A stretch of 64,000 nucleotides of DNA from Monomorium pharaonis (GCF_013373865.1 NC_050474.1:15191045-15255044), one strand, 5' to 3'; positions 34,838 through 45,801 are shown, numbered from the stretch's first letter. The notes: generated from the sequence alone by a model not told the origin. Program-made: numbers and translations.

Positions 34838-35302
34838 TACTAAACACACACATACACACGTACACACATAACAGATGTACGCACAAAAAAAAACTAGTAA
34901 ATAATTCGGTTTAGCGGCGCCAAGTTTACGTAATAAAATATTTATTTGTAATATTTGTACAAATAATTATTTGTAAAAGTAAATGTTCTAGTTCGTTTAA
35001 ACATCTTTTTTTTTCATAGTTAGCGCACTTTCTTTATATCATTATTTTTGTAGAGAAAATATTTTTGTTCTTTTTTGAGAAAAGATAATTTTATTAAAAT
35101 TTCATACATTTGTAATACAAAATTAAAATTATTTTGTACAAGAACAAATTTTTGAGAGCGTTTCTTACGCGCGTATACTTGGCGCTTTTTTATACCTTTT
35201 TTTTAAAAGTAATTTTGTTATATATATATTGGATACTCGCTGCCCAGAATAGTTTTCAATTAAAATATTTCTATAAGAGCTCAAATAAAAGATATAAAAT
35301 TA

Positions 35303-35470
35303 AGCCTTTGGCACACGATACAACTTTTCATGCTAGATCGCATACGAGGCGTCTTAATACGTATCCTGACTGGCTCGGATAATTGTCACCAATCGTAAGC
35401 CAATGAGGATACGTAGTGAGACGCCTCGTATGCGATCTAGCATGAAAAATCGTATCATGTGTCAAAGGCT
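35303..35470. mobile_element. 168-bp hairpin MITE with TTA targets
   Basis: The arms are close inverted repeats: AGCCTTTGGCACACGATACA at the left and AGCCTTTGACACATGATACG at the right (reverse complement), continuing through CATGCTAGATCGCATACGAG. TTA flanks both ends (35300-35302 and 35471-35473), the PIF/Harbinger target type. Confidence 0.75.
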
Positions 35471-35559
35471 TTAAACTTTAAAGTATTATGTGGCCCCCTG
35501 CGATTCAAAATGGCTGCTCTAATATGGCGGATGTAATGCGCAAAATGGCAGAAAATCTG

Positions 35560-36270
35560 TATATTTTAACATTTATCAATAAATGTTAAAAATTTTTCTG
35601 CTTTCTCTTCTTAAGAAATATCAATTTTTTATTTTTTCCTAAATAGAGCAAATTTTTTCATAAGTTCCATGTATTATTTCGCATATATAAAAATCAGTAA
35701 AAAACTATAAATTTGTATTTATATAAATATAGTTTAACTACATATGTTGTTGATCTTTCTGACAATATATATTGAATTAATCTGTAATAAATATTATATA
35801 TTCAAGTATTAAGCATCACATTCATGGATTATCACGAAGTATCAGTTCACATACAATCTTCGAAGTTAAGCAACATTGCCGATGGCTGACGAAAGTATAG
35901 ATAATCGTTTTTCCGATTGCAGAAGTTAAACAATGTTATAAATGTAACTATATGGCTTGGGTAAGCGCATATACAAGATTATTGCAAAAATTAAGCAACA
36001 CTAATACAGCAATAAAAAAGCAATACAGAAATAGTCCAAATTTTTTCAATTTTTTTACTATATTTGCTATTCTAGAATAATTATATAAGTCTCAGACTGA
36101 CTAAACAGCGTTTTTCAATAGTGTAAACAATATTTAAGCAATATGTAGACAGATATTTGACTAAAAAAGATCTAAAAATAAGACTAGTGGATGTCCAAAA
36201 CGCATCTAAAACAAGTCCAATATAAGTCTAATTTCTGTCTATATTTAGTCAAATTGGTCCGCCAGGGATA
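35560..36270. mobile_element. Fragment of element X with 5S-like segment
   Basis: 35640-35770 matches the X-element tail found at 49440-49610 (AGAGCAAA, AATAAGTT, CATATATAAAAAT, GTTAACTAYATATGTT, TTCTGACAA). It is followed, as in the copy ending at 54133, by TTCATGGATTATCACGAAG and then the 5S-like stretch at 35856-35886 (CTTCGAAGTTAAGCAACATT). X termini are not recognisable here, so this is a degraded piece. Confidence 0.5.
35856..35886 (+). repeat. 5S rRNA-derived segment, copy 3 (short)
   Basis: CTTCGAAGTTAAGCAACATT followed by GCCGATGG matches the internal promoter region of animal 5S rRNA (CCGAAGTTAAGCAACGTCGG). Similarity is lost beyond about 35900. It is not a 5S gene; it sits in a fragment of element X. 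Confidence 0.55.
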
Positions 36271-36461
36271 TAAACAAAACAATCAAAATAGATAATTCAA
36301 AATCAAATCATCGATAATTCGAAATTCTCAAACTATTCAAATTCAAATCTTTTAGAAAACGAATCAAATCCAATCATATTCGATTCGAATTTAAGCCATT
36401 CGCAAATCTCTAATTTATATATTACATACTTTAATATATATTATATCCATACACAGCATAC

Positions 36462-36652
36462 CTTAAACTATTCAAGTTCTGTTTACATACTTTTGCCAGC
36501 ATATGATATTCCGGATGCATGTAAGTCATAACAAAATGTTGTGCCATTAATTGTACGTGTTGCTGAAATTGTGTGGCTAATAAAAGACGTTGTTCAAAAT
36601 TTACCAATGCTGGCAGCTCAGGTTCTGCAAGGGCCGGTACCACCGAGCATTT
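36462..36652 (-). CDS. GON4L: GON-4-like protein, exon 5
   Basis: Acceptor CTTTTAG precedes KCSVVPALAEPELPAL; the exon continues VNFEQRLLLATQFQQHVQLM and HFVMTYMHPEYHMLAKVCKQ and ends NLNSL at a GTATGC donor. The 191-bp exon enters in phase 0 and leaves in phase 2. The glutamine-rich helix with QQHVQLMAQHF corresponds to the region of GON4L proteins following the ELRTDRAV segment. No downstream exon was found in 1-36461, so the following intron is either longer than 36 kb or the next exons are off-window or too short to see. This exon sits directly beside a degenerate AATCGAATC tract (36290-36415). Confidence 0.85.
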
Positions 36653-37196
36653 CTAAAAGCAATGAATTAGAACTTCTTTACTACTAGTTTTTGTTTTTTC
36701 ACAAAAACTTGCATTTGTGTTTAAATATAACTTAAGAATAGGAAAAGTTTGAAGTAATTAGTTAAAGCTTTCCCCAAAAATAATTACCATACAATTTACC
36801 GATTCTAAAAAATAGAGCAGAGAAGGGAGTTATAAACCATCATTTTGTTTTATTTAACCCAACAAATATGTATATGACGCACGCACGCACACACATATAA
36901 TTCTTGTTAATACAAGTTTGTTACCCATAAAGTTCTACCAATCATGTTATAAACAAAAGTTCTTCGGATAGTTCTTAAGATAGTTCTTAGTGCCTAATAA
37001 TAACACTAGTTTACACCTAAAAATTATTTCAAACCAGACAAGATGTTTCTAATCGATTTTTAAGTGCTGAAAATGATGCCGTAATTCACATTTCACCAGT
37101 ACGTTAAGTTTCTAAAATAATTAAGGTTTAATACGTAAAAGATGGCATTTGTAATGCTTGAGATTTTTCTGTAAAAAAAGTTAATTCCAATGGAAC

Positions 37197-37635
37197 TTGT
37201 AAGAGTTGCCAGCAGTAAAGAAATAATAATAGAATTCTTGATAATGACTAATCTGGCAATAATTTATTAATAAGAAAAAACAACTCTTTCCATAGACAAA
37301 GGTTGAGGAGTGCAGATGTGCTTTCTAACACATCTCTCAAAACAACACTGATCCATTTTTGCGAAATTAAATACGACAGACATTCAATGTATGCATTGTA
37401 AATTAAATAAGATATTGTTGCTTTTTATAAATTTTTCATATCGTTTTATTAATCTTAATTAATTGAGTTTGTGATAATTTCCATGTTAAAATTGCTTGGT
37501 AACTACATGTTCCTCTGTAATTTTAGATTCACTTGAAAAGAGCCAGAAAGCGTCTGGCCAAAACGTTGTAAGTTTCTTCTTATTAATAAAGTATTGCCAG
37601 ACTAGTCATTATCAAGCATTCTATTATTTAAAAAA
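37197..37635. repeat. Inverted-repeat element in GON4L intron 4, Penelope-related
   Basis: AATAGAATTCTTGATAATGA plus CTAATCTGGCAATA (37230-37265) faces its reverse complement at 37580-37632, around about 310 bp. The interior has a hammerhead-like motif at 37532-37566 and no coding sequence. This resembles terminal-repeat remnants of Penelope-like elements, but the assignment depends on the ribozyme-like motif. Confidence 0.5.
37532..37566 (+). ncRNA. Degenerate hammerhead-like motif
   Basis: CTTGAAAAGA is followed by a perfect 6-bp stem (GCCAGA with TCTGGC, loop AAGCG) and CAAAACG. In Penelope hammerheads the comparable order is CUGAAGA, stem, GAAACG. The core differs at several positions, so this is at best a relic. 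Confidence 0.35.
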
Positions 37636-37984
37636 GTTAATGTTATCTAGAAATTCTAATACAATGTCATAAATGTTCATCTTCTACAAAATGCATTTTT
37701 TACTTAAACTAGAACACTACATTGCGCGCGCCATTTAGCCTTTTTATATTGAACGTTGCACTTATTCTTCTTCTGTATTTATATTCAGTTTATATAGCTA
37801 CACTTTTATATGTAATTTTATGTTTATATATAATTTTATTTTCGAATGTTTTTCATTAATTCTTATTTCTTCTCTCTAAAACTCTCTTTCTCACTCGCTG
37901 TGTCTCCTTCTAATTACTTGCCAAACGTAATCTCTTGCTCTATATTTTCATGTTGTTTAATATTACTCTCACACACTTTACCTT

Positions 37985-38055
37985 ATTTACCCCCCCCCCT
38001 CTCTCTCTCTCTCTCCTTCTCCCTCCTTCTCTCCCTCTCTACTTCCCTCCCTCCC
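37985..38055. repeat. C/T-rich low-complexity tract
   Basis: CCCCCCCCC followed by CT repeats and CCCTCCTTCTC-like sequence. It produces a spurious Ser/Leu-rich open frame at 37846-38058. Confidence 0.8.
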
Positions 38056-38059
38056 TAAA

Positions 38060-39188
38060 ATTTGCGACGTAGCTTTCCTTCGGGAACCGCCAGGTCGAAA
38101 GGGGCCTGTCCAATTAATCGGTAATGACTATTAATGCTAACTGGTAACGCTTTCTCAACGAAATCGGTAGCTCACGAGAACGGTATCTACGAAATATTGC
38201 CTGAAAAGGCTCTCTCAACGATATCGGTAACTCGCGAAAACGGTATCTTCGAAATATTATATATTTTGGGCGCCAGGCGCGGATTTCCGCGCCACACAAT
38301 AATTTACGATAATTCGGTAGCCAAAAAGCGTTACGAAAGATTATTACGCGAAATGTCAAATTCTTAGATACCTAATATTATACTTTATTATTACAGCACC
38401 TTCTATCTCTTACACTCAAACTCTCTCTTTCACACTAATCTTTTTTTCTTTCTCTATCAAATTTCTTTCATTTTTCAAATACGGCAACCAGCTCTCTTTC
38501 TCTTTTTCAATCAAATTTTGTTTCTCAAATATTTCTTTCTCTTTCAAATACGGCAAACTGTCAAAAGTTTGACAGCCGCAAACGACAGAGTCAAGCAAGT
38601 CACACAGCACAAACTTGACAACCAACAACCAATCGCGGAAAAGCGGTGACAAAATAAATAACACTCCTTTTTAAAAAGTGGATTATTTTTTCAGCCATAC
38701 TATAAAAATGCAATAAGACATTTCGTCTGGTTTAAAATAATAAAAAAAATTTTTCTGTAAACTAGTGTAACCTATGACTTTTTATAATTTCCAACTCATG
38801 CAAACTACGCACCACATATTCATCGATCAACATAATCTTTACATAAAACAAGAATTAATCATAAATTGATAAATTGATAAATTGGAACACAATGCACAAA
38901 TAAGCATTTTTATTATAAATTATTAAATATATTTTAATTTTAAATTTTTTAAATAATTGTAATTTTATTTGTATAATTTGTATTAAAAAATATAATCATG
39001 TGTAAGATTTCCCTCCCTGAACAAATGTAAAGAAATTATTGTGAAAAATAACATCTCAGCCAAAAGGCTTTTTTTTTTAAACTTCAAAACTTTAAAACTT
39101 TAAATTCTTTTAAAATTTCGATTATTTGAAATTGTCGAAAGTAACAACTCTAGTTAAAGTTCCTTAAAAAAACTCTAATTGTAACTTT
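38060..39188. other. Rest of GON4L intron 4, repeat-derived
   Basis: 38135-38250 contains two direct copies of a unit with CTCAACGAWATCGGTARCTC and AACGGTATCTWCGAAATATT. 38266-38295 holds the GGGCGCCAGGCGCGG motif also seen at 22096. 38400-38560 is a CTTTCTCT-rich stretch with TTTTTCAAATACGGCAA repeated. No exon was found. Confidence 0.5.
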
Positions 39189-39196
39189 GTTATAAA

Positions 39197-39535
39197 CTTT
39201 GACTATATAAGTATGGACTGCTAGCAGTCCGTAGTCAACATCTGCAGCGCTACAAGAAACCAAACGAGAGAACGGCGAACTGATGTACGCTATCACAGTT
39301 AAGTGTGCATATATACGTATCTATACTGTGACGTTATGCTCGTAATCGACACACACTTACATGTGATAAATCTCTATACTGCGCACATATTTGAACATAA
39401 CCTCATGGCATTTAAAACTCCCGGGTTTTTAGTATTTGGTAGCGCTGCAGATCGTTGTCATGTTGGATACGGAACCTCTCACTTGCTCTAATGGGAAAAA
39501 TAGGCTGCTAGCAGTCCATACTTATATAGTCAAAG
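39197..39535. mobile_element. 339-bp MITE with 8-bp target duplication
   Basis: The terminal inverted repeats CTTTGACTATATAAGTATGG continue ACTGCTAGCAG and are nearly perfect over 31 bp. GTTATAAA is duplicated at 39189-39196 and 39536-39543. An 8-bp duplication fits hAT or P-type transposition. It lies in GON4L intron 4, 46 bp from exon 4. The interior contains no transposase. Confidence 0.8.
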
Positions 39536-39581
39536 GTTATAAATAATAAATTATTTCTCAACTTTAAATAATTTTTCTTAC

Positions 39582-39760
39582 CATAGTATTACTTTCTATC
39601 GGTTGTATTGTATTATCTACAACTTTTCTCTTTTTCGATACTTCTTCTTGTTCTTGTGTTGAGAACATCAAGGTTAATTCAAGTAATTCTGCAATTAAAT
39701 CATACTGTTCCTTACGAGGAACTTCTACAGCTCTATCTGTTCTAAGCTCCTCCTTGTCCA
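39582..39760 (-). CDS. GON4L: GON-4-like protein, exon 4
   Basis: Acceptor ATTATTAG leads into LDKEELRTDRAVEVPRKEQY, then DLIAELLELTLMFSTQEQEE and VVDNTIQPIESNTM, ending at a GTAAGA donor. The 179-bp exon enters in phase 1 and leaves in phase 0, fitting both neighbours. The segment EELRTDRAV-VPRKE is a conserved block of GON-4-like proteins. A 339-bp MITE lies 46 bp downstream without disturbing the donor. Confidence 0.9.
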
Positions 39761-39900
39761 CTAATAATATATGTTCCACACAGTTAGAAATATTGATTAA
39801 TATAAAATAATTAATTGTTATACACAGAAAAATATATATTAAAAAAAAGAAACTTTTTAATAATAATAAAAATAATTATCATTCCAAAAAGAATGCATAC

Positions 39901-40175
39901 ATAAATCTGTTTCTTCATCCTCCAAGATGTTATATTCAGGATCTGCTTCTGGATCATCTTCCATAGTTGGTTCTTGCGTCAAAGGTTGTGTAAATTCTTT
40001 CAGAAAGTTATCCCAATCTTCATCTTCATGTTCACATTCCCAATCTTCGGTCATATCAGCAGTTATATCAGGTGGTACGAATGCTTGCTCTATTTCCTCC
40101 AAAGAAGTTTCACTTAACGATAACTTGGAGCGTGTTCTTTGACCAATACTTTCTTCTTCCGTTACTTGTGGAATA
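39901..40175 (-). CDS. GON4L: GON-4-like protein, exon 3
   Basis: Starts after acceptor TTTTTAAG with IPQVTEEESIGQRTRSKLSL, followed by LEEIEQAFVPPDITADMTED, WECEHEDEDWDNFLKEFTQP and EDDPEADPEYNILEDEETD, ending at a GTATGC donor. Length 275 bp, entry phase 2, exit phase 1. The blocks RTRSKLSL, FVPPDITADM and DDPEADPEYN-LEDE are hallmarks of the conserved central region of GON4L and YY1AP1-related proteins. This is the strongest single support for the gene identity. Confidence 0.92.
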
Positions 40176-41442
40176 CTTAAAAATAATTCGTCAATTATTA
40201 TTAAAATAAGTTGATATTCATAGACATCTTATACAAGCAAAAAAAATTGCACTACTCGGCAAAAAAATTTTGGTCAAGTAACGCAAACTAGAATAGATGT
40301 TTCCTATAGTTTTTGATATACTTAATTCAAATTTGTAAATAAAATATTCTAGTGCATTAAACTTTTGAGAAAAATAAGATTGAAAATGTACTCAGTATCT
40401 TTTTTCTTACATTTCTGATATAATAGATTTTTATTTACAGATGTAGTTTTAGCGTGTTAAAAGTTATACGACCTATGAAACACCTATTCTGATTAAAGTT
40501 AATTGATTAAAACTTTTTGTTGACCAGTGTTATCAGAGTATTTGCTTTAATTTTCTAAAAAAATTCCTGGATTTCTCAAAAATTTTATTAAAAATTCGAA
40601 GATTAGAAATTTTTTAATATTTCTTAATCACAAAGAAAAGTTACTTAAATTTTGTTAAATATTAACACTAGAACAACCAACTCGTCAAAATGACGAGTTT
40701 CAGATTTCTTAAATTATAAAACTATTGAGATGATTTTTGTCAGACTTCTTATTTTTGGTTCAACTATTTAAATATCAAAGAAATTAAAATTAATATTTAA
40801 GTTTTAAATTAAAAAATGATAGAAATAAGTATACATTTAATACCAATTGCTTTTTAATATTGTTTTAATTATCAATAAATACTAAAAAAAATAAATATAA
40901 ATATGAATTAAATGACATAAAAATCTTGTTTACAATGCACAAATCTAAGGCCTGTTCTTTTTTGCTATGTTGCTGCATTGGTGCAATAAGTTAAAATGAG
41001 AAAAAATATACTTGTCTTACCTTGCACCAGTGCAGCAGTGCAGCGAAAAAGAACAAGACACTAGTTAAAAATACGGAATCCAAAATAATGATTAGGAATA
41101 ATGATAATTATGGAACAAACGCAAGAACAATTTGGAATGCAATATATTATCTTCTATCATTGTTTTTTAAATAAAAATTTGTAAAACCACACAAGAATGT
41201 ACTTATAGCTAATCCATTGTCAACATTTTGAAGCTTATCAAGAAAAAAAAAATTAAAGAAATAATTTTATCAGGGAAAATTTATATTTAAAAGTTTTTCT
41301 TTCAATATCGATTAAAAATCCATGATTTTTAAAGATAATTAAATTGTTAGAAAATTCTAGGTTTTCTTGATTTTTTGTTGGTAAACATCCATGTTATTAA
41401 AAACTCCTGTTACAATAAATCTATAATATATTCCACACATAC
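40176..41442. other. GON4L intron 2, mostly AT-rich
   Basis: Between exons 3 and 2. It contains a short hairpin at about 40678-40698 (ACTCGTCAAAATGACGAGT), next to TTAACACTAGAACAACC, which could be a piggyBac-type end with no partner found, and the 113-bp MITE at 40950-41062. No additional exon was seen. Confidence 0.6.
40950..41062. mobile_element. 113-bp hairpin MITE, CTA targets
   Basis: Arms: AGGCCTGTTCTTTTTTGCTA and, at the right, complementary sequence with TGCACTGCTGCACTGGTGCA. The two arms flank GAGAAAAAATATACTTGTCT. CTA occurs on both sides. A second copy with the same centre lies at 56359-56476. Confidence 0.7.
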
Positions 41443-41730
41443 GCAGGTATTTTAAAAACGCCTTTGGAATCATATTGTATATGCGATATTTTTTGTTCAG
41501 AAGAGGTTACATCCCTATGTGTTGTTACTAATAATTGTGTGTTGATATCGCTACTTGATGTATGTTCCACTTCTTTATCATCATCACTCTGCTTATCATG
41601 TTCAGGATTATATTCCTCATCAGATGAATCTTCTGGTAATTCCTCCTGAATCAAAGCTTGTACTTCCGAAGAAGTGTTCTGCGCTGTAGTAATAGGCCAT
41701 GGTATATTGACTTTTGCAGCTGCTAATTTT
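41443..41730 (-). CDS. GON4L: GON-4-like protein, exon 2
   Basis: Acceptor TTTTATAG precedes LAAAKVNIPWPITTAQNTSS; the exon continues VQALIQEELPEDSSDEEYNP and EHDKQSDDDKEVEHTSSSD and ends SKGVFKIP at a GTATGT donor. 288 bp, phase 2 in and out. The joined reading LTRAKAK / LAAAKVNIPW and the acidic LPEDSSDEEYNP block correspond to the conserved LTRSK...IPTW...EDDSSDEEYQP region of GON4L proteins. The acidic stretch is typical of chromatin-associated regulators. Confidence 0.92.
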
Positions 41731-42616
41731 CTATAAAAAAAAATTAAAAGTCACAAATCTAATTAGCTGAACACAAGATATTCAAAGTTATTGATATATT
41801 TTATCAAATTCATTATATATTATATAATACTTTTATAGAAAACTCAAATTTGAAAATTAAAAAATCTTTGCTAGTAATTTTCATGGAAAACAAACTTGGA
41901 AAAGTTAAAAAATTAAAAAATTCACTGGTCTGTTATGAACAAAATCTCTTGTAATTGAAAGAAAATTTTTAATAAGTTTTTTTTCAGAATTTTTTAATCT
42001 TTGGAATTAAATTATTGATAATAGTATAAATCATAATAGTATAAACATAAAAAAATAAGTTTTAAAGAAAATTTTATTAAAAATAAGAAAATAATAAAAA
42101 GTAATATACATAATATGTAATATTTTTATAAATTTGTCATTATTTATTTACCATTTCACGATTTACTTGAACTACTTTTATTCTGATCTATTTGTTATAG
42201 AATATTAAATTTTAATAAATTCTACTAAACATAATAACATTAAATTTATTCATTAAGTCTTCATTAAGTTTAAGTTTTACTGGATTCTTCATAATCTTAA
42301 TATCTTTCAAAAATTAGAATATAGAATCAGAAATTTTGTATTAAATTCTCATTAAATTTAAAGAAAATAGTATTAAAAATGTCGATTAAAACAAATTTTC
42401 ATATTTAAATCTGTAATATTTTAATGCTATTTATTCTAATTTCCATCATGATAAGAATTTTTGTTTTTTCTAAAAAATTTAATATTTTATAAATTTGTAG
42501 TAAATCAAACTTCCATATTCTACAATTAATGATTTTATTATATTTTACAACTATGTATCGTAAACATTACAAACACAAATAACAAAATAATTAAGTCAGC
42601 AATCTAAGATACATAC
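41731..42616. other. GON4L intron 1
   Basis: A very AT-rich intron of about 0.89 kb between donor GTATGT (42616) and acceptor TATAG (41731). No repeat family or exon was recognised within it. Confidence 0.75.
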
Positions 42617-43050
42617 TTGGCTTTAGCTCTTGTGAGCTTAGGGCCGATATCATTTTCTGTATCCTGAAGCCATTTTTGTACCATTGTCATTAAATGTTCG
42701 TAAGGAATTACGTGTTTCAAAATATTTTTAACATTAGTAGCAGTTAAATTCGTTTTGGCAGCTTCAGCATCGAGTTGCCTTTCAATTTCCTCTTCCATTT
42801 CATTAAGCACCGATGCTTCTTCAACAGTTTCTCTTTTATGCTTACTAGATGGTTCATAATTATCCACTTCAGATATATCGATTTGTAAGTCAGCATTTTC
42901 GGAATCAGTCGAATTTTCGCTATTAACATCGTTAAAATCGAAATTAATTGAAAAAGATAGATTGCATTTTCTGGGTGATTCGGTGAAGGGAATGGAAGCT
43001 GTCAATACATCGGTGTCATTCTGCACAAACTTGGTTGTGGATTCGTCCAT
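42617..43050 (-). CDS. GON4L: GON-4-like protein (Muscle wasted homologue), exon 1
   Basis: First coding exon, from MDESTTKFVQNDTDVLTASI to LTRAKAK at a GTATGT donor. GON4L proteins are nuclear corepressors; the vertebrate protein associates with YY1, SIN3A and HDAC1, and Drosophila Mute acts at the histone locus body. The exon is acidic and Ser-rich (NSENSTDSENADLQIDISEV), has a coiled helical stretch (NEMEEEIERQLDAEAAKTN) and the conserved LTATNVKNILKHVI and LMTMVQKWLQD block. Together, exons 1-5 encode about 456 residues. Characteristic C-terminal domains (PAH, Myb/SANT) are not in view. The start is the first ATG in frame; transcription begins upstream, near a stack of palindromic MITEs. 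Confidence 0.9.
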
Positions 43051-43214
43051 TTTAAAGAAAATAATAAAATTGATTAAGTTTACACGAAATTATACATTCC
43101 AATTGTATTATGTTTATTTTCTTGACATTGCTTGACAATGACATACGTCTTTCAACATAACGTAATATATAACCAAAGAAAATATACTAAGTATATAACA
43201 GTAAAGGCTATGGG

Positions 43215-43350
43215 TACCATTAAGGTGCAAATTCATGAGAAAGCCAGCGTTGATCGTCGACACGTGACGTCACTTTGCTCTAGTGAATTTAAGCTGATCA
43301 GCCAATGATTAAACACATTCACTAGTTATTTACTATTTAATACGCATACC
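43215..43350. repeat. Partial copy of the 57793 MITE family
   Basis: AATTTAAGCTGATCAGCCAA followed by TGATTAAACACATTCACTAG (43291-43325) matches, in reverse complement, the interior of the MITE at 57793-57923. Only part of the element is recognisable here. It lies about 160 bp upstream of the GON4L start codon. Confidence 0.6.
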
Positions 43351-43352
43351 AA

Positions 43353-45506
43353 GGCTGCGTTCCGATATGTAGAGCACTAGAAAAGTAGGTATTCTCACGT
43401 CTGCCATTTTTCTTCAAACTAGCAAGTAACTAGCATGAAAAGTTAGATATGTTTTGTACATTGTATACGTCAATAATGTTTGAAAACGCCAAACTTTATG
43501 CGACAATAAAACGAAGACATGATATTTATAATCTTGAGACTGTAAGGGTGACGTCCCATGGCGCGTATTGCGATACGCGCGTATCGGGCGTATTAAATTT
43601 CGACCAATGACAGACGATCCGCCGTTTTTGATACGTTGACGATCCGCGGAAATTCATAATCGAGCGGATTGCACACATATATATGCACAGTCGTATAATG
43701 TTACATGGCGTGTGCACTGGGCGGTGTATATAATTTACTTCTTTTTACTATAACCTCTTCAGATTTATGAGTACTACGCGTGGTACTCCTTCTTGTCACT
43801 TTTTGTGTACTTCTTATGGGCACGAAAAGGTTAGAAATGGCCACGCATGCTTGTGTGTGTGTATGTTCGATACGCCGAAATGTGGCTCTTATGTCCCATG
43901 GAGCGGATTACGCGGAAGCAGAATCAGCGGATCACTAATCACGGGATCGTTCTAATAGAACCTTTTCAAAAATTCCGTTGAAACAGTCCCATGATTGGTG
44001 ATCCGCTCGTTCCGCTTCCGCGTAATCCGCTTCATGGGACATAAGAGACATATTTCGGCGTACTGAAAGCAGCGGAATGTCTGTGATTGGTTGCAGAGTT
44101 CGATACGCCCGATACGCGCGTATTGCGATACGCGCGTATCGGGCGTATTAAATTTCGACCAATGACAGACGATCCGCCGTTTTTGATACGTTGACGATCC
44201 GCGGAAATTCATAATCGAGCGGATCGCACACATATATATGCACAGTCGTATAATGTTACATGGCGTGTGCACTGGGCGGTGTATATAATTTACTTCTTTT
44301 TACTATAACCTCTTCAGATTTATGAGTACTACGCGTGGTACTCCTTCTTGTCACTTTTTGTGTACTTCTTATGGGCACGAAAAGGTTAGAAATGGCCACG
44401 CATGCTTGTGTGTGTGTATGTTCGATACGCCGAAATGTGGCTCTTATGTCCCATGGAGCGGATTACGCGGAAGCAGAATCAGCGGATCACTAATCACGGG
44501 ATCGTTCTAATAGAACCTTTTCAAAAATTCCGTTGAAACAGTCCCATGATTGGTGATCCGCTCGTTCCGCTTCCGCGTAATCCGCTTCATGGGACATAAG
44601 AGACATATTTCGGCGTACTGAAAGCAGCGGAATGTCTGTGATTGGTTGCAGAGTTCGATACGCCCGATACGCGCGTATCGCAATACGCGCCATGGGACGT
44701 CACCCTAAGGGTGACGTCCCATGGTGCGTATTGCGATACGCGCGTATCGGGCGTATCGAACTCTGCAACCAATCACAGACATTCCGCTGCTTTCAGTACG
44801 CCGAAATATGTCTCTTATGTCCCATGAAGCGGATTACGCGGAAGCGGAACGAGCGGGTCACCAATCATGCGACTGTTTCAACGGAATTTTTGAAAAGGTT
44901 CTATTAGAACGATCCCGTGATTAGTGATCCGCTGATTCTGCTTCCGCGTAATCCGCTCCATGGGACGTAAGAGCCTCATTTCGGCGTATCGAACATACAC
45001 ACACACAAGCATGCGTGGCCATTTCTAACCTTTTCGTGCCCATAAGAAGTACACAAAAAGTGACAAGAAGGAGTAGCACGCGTAGTATTCATGAATCTGA
45101 AGAGGTTATAGTAGAAAGAAGTAAATATATACATCGCCCAGTGCACACGCCATGTAACAATATACGACTGTGCATATGTATGTGTGCGATCCGCTCGATT
45201 ATGAATGTCCGCGGATCGTCAGCGTATCAAAAACGGCGGATTGTCTGTCATTGGTCGAAATTTAATACGCCCGATACGCGCGTATCGTAATACGCACCAT
45301 GGGACGTCACCCTAAAAGTTATTGCGATGTATTATATATATAAAACATCATGCTAGTTACTTGACTAGTTTGAAGAAAAATGGCGGACGTGAGAATACTC
45401 ACTTTTATAGTGCCTTACGATATGCACTACCAGTACTGAAAATCTATAGTTCACGTCACATACACTATAGAATTTCAGTACTGGCAGTAAATATCGGAAC
45501 GCAGCC
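43353..45506. mobile_element. MITE with GGCTGCGTTCCGATAT ends (outer layer)
   Basis: GGCTGCGTTCCGATAT at 43353 is repeated in reverse complement at 45491-45506. Sub-terminal matches (CTCACGTCYGCCATTTTTCT, ACTAGCATGA) follow on both sides. Everything between about 43545 and 45314 is a later insertion of another MITE family. Confidence 0.7.
43545..45314. mobile_element. Three copies of one MITE (two tandem, one inverted)
   Basis: Ends read AGGGTGACGTCCCATGGYGC and their reverse complement. A 555-bp period joins copies 1 and 2 (GCGTATTGCGATACGCGCGT at 43563 and 44118). 44708-45314 is a third copy in opposite orientation, starting directly after CACCCTA. Each copy contains TACGCGCGTATCGGGCGTAT palindromes and a mirrored pair of GGATTACGCGGAAGCRGAAY segments around TTCAAAAATTCCGTTGAAAC. 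All open frames here repeat between copies in both directions and are artefacts of the palindromes. Confidence 0.8.
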
Positions 45507-45514
45507 CTAGGCTC

Positions 45515-45800
45515 GTGGTTTGTTCGCGTCGCCATGCTCCAACATGCTCCTACTCACTCCAACGCATTCTAATAGGTTGGCGTCATCGGAATCAAGGGGT
45601 CTGTTCGCGTCACATGCCCCAACATGCTCCTATTCACCCCATAGCACTCCAATACGTTGATTCCGATGATGCCAACCTATTAGAATGCGTTGGAGTGAGT
45701 AGGAGCATATCGGAGCATGGCGACGCGAACAAACCAAACGTATTGGAGTGCGTTGAGGTGAATAGGAGCATGTTGGGGCATGTGACGCGAACAGACCTTA
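45515..45800. mobile_element. Compound of GGTCTGTTCGCGTC-ended MITEs
   Basis: GTTTGTTCGCGTCGCCATGC, ACTCCAACGCATTCTAATAG and TTCCGATGAYGCCAACC repeat in both orientations. A simple single copy of about 138 bp occurs at 56831-56968, and comparison shows that this one is a second copy inserted into, or joined to, an inverted first copy. Confidence 0.7.
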
Positions 45801-45801
45801 G

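Larger units (their letters stand above)
32985..35222. mobile_element. Long-TIR foldback element, large copy
   Basis: The left arm (32985-33310) and right arm (34910-35222) are inverted repeats of about 320 bp, with ACAAAATTACTTTTTAAAAA at the outer edge and CTTGGCGCCGCTGAACC at the inner edge. The same two arms, more similar to each other, flank only a 35-bp spacer at 52305-52990. Here the arms enclose 1.6 kb containing the tRNA-like terminal-repeat unit, a GA microsatellite and foldback copy 2. The interior of this copy was therefore probably enlarged by later insertions. Confidence 0.7.

Noticed and set aside
34376..34871. Long Val/Cys- and Thr/His-rich frames
   Set aside because: Products of the GT/CA microsatellite and the minisatellite arms of the foldback element.
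40665..40710. piggyBac end (TTAACACTAGAACAACC)
   Set aside because: Only one end was seen; no partner TTAA-flanked end could be found in the intron.
43526..45290. Repeated 60-110 residue frames (MHTPCNIIRLC, MSTTRGTPSCH)
   Set aside because: The same frames recur in opposite orientation because the MITE is palindromic and present three times; there are no domains or splice evidence.
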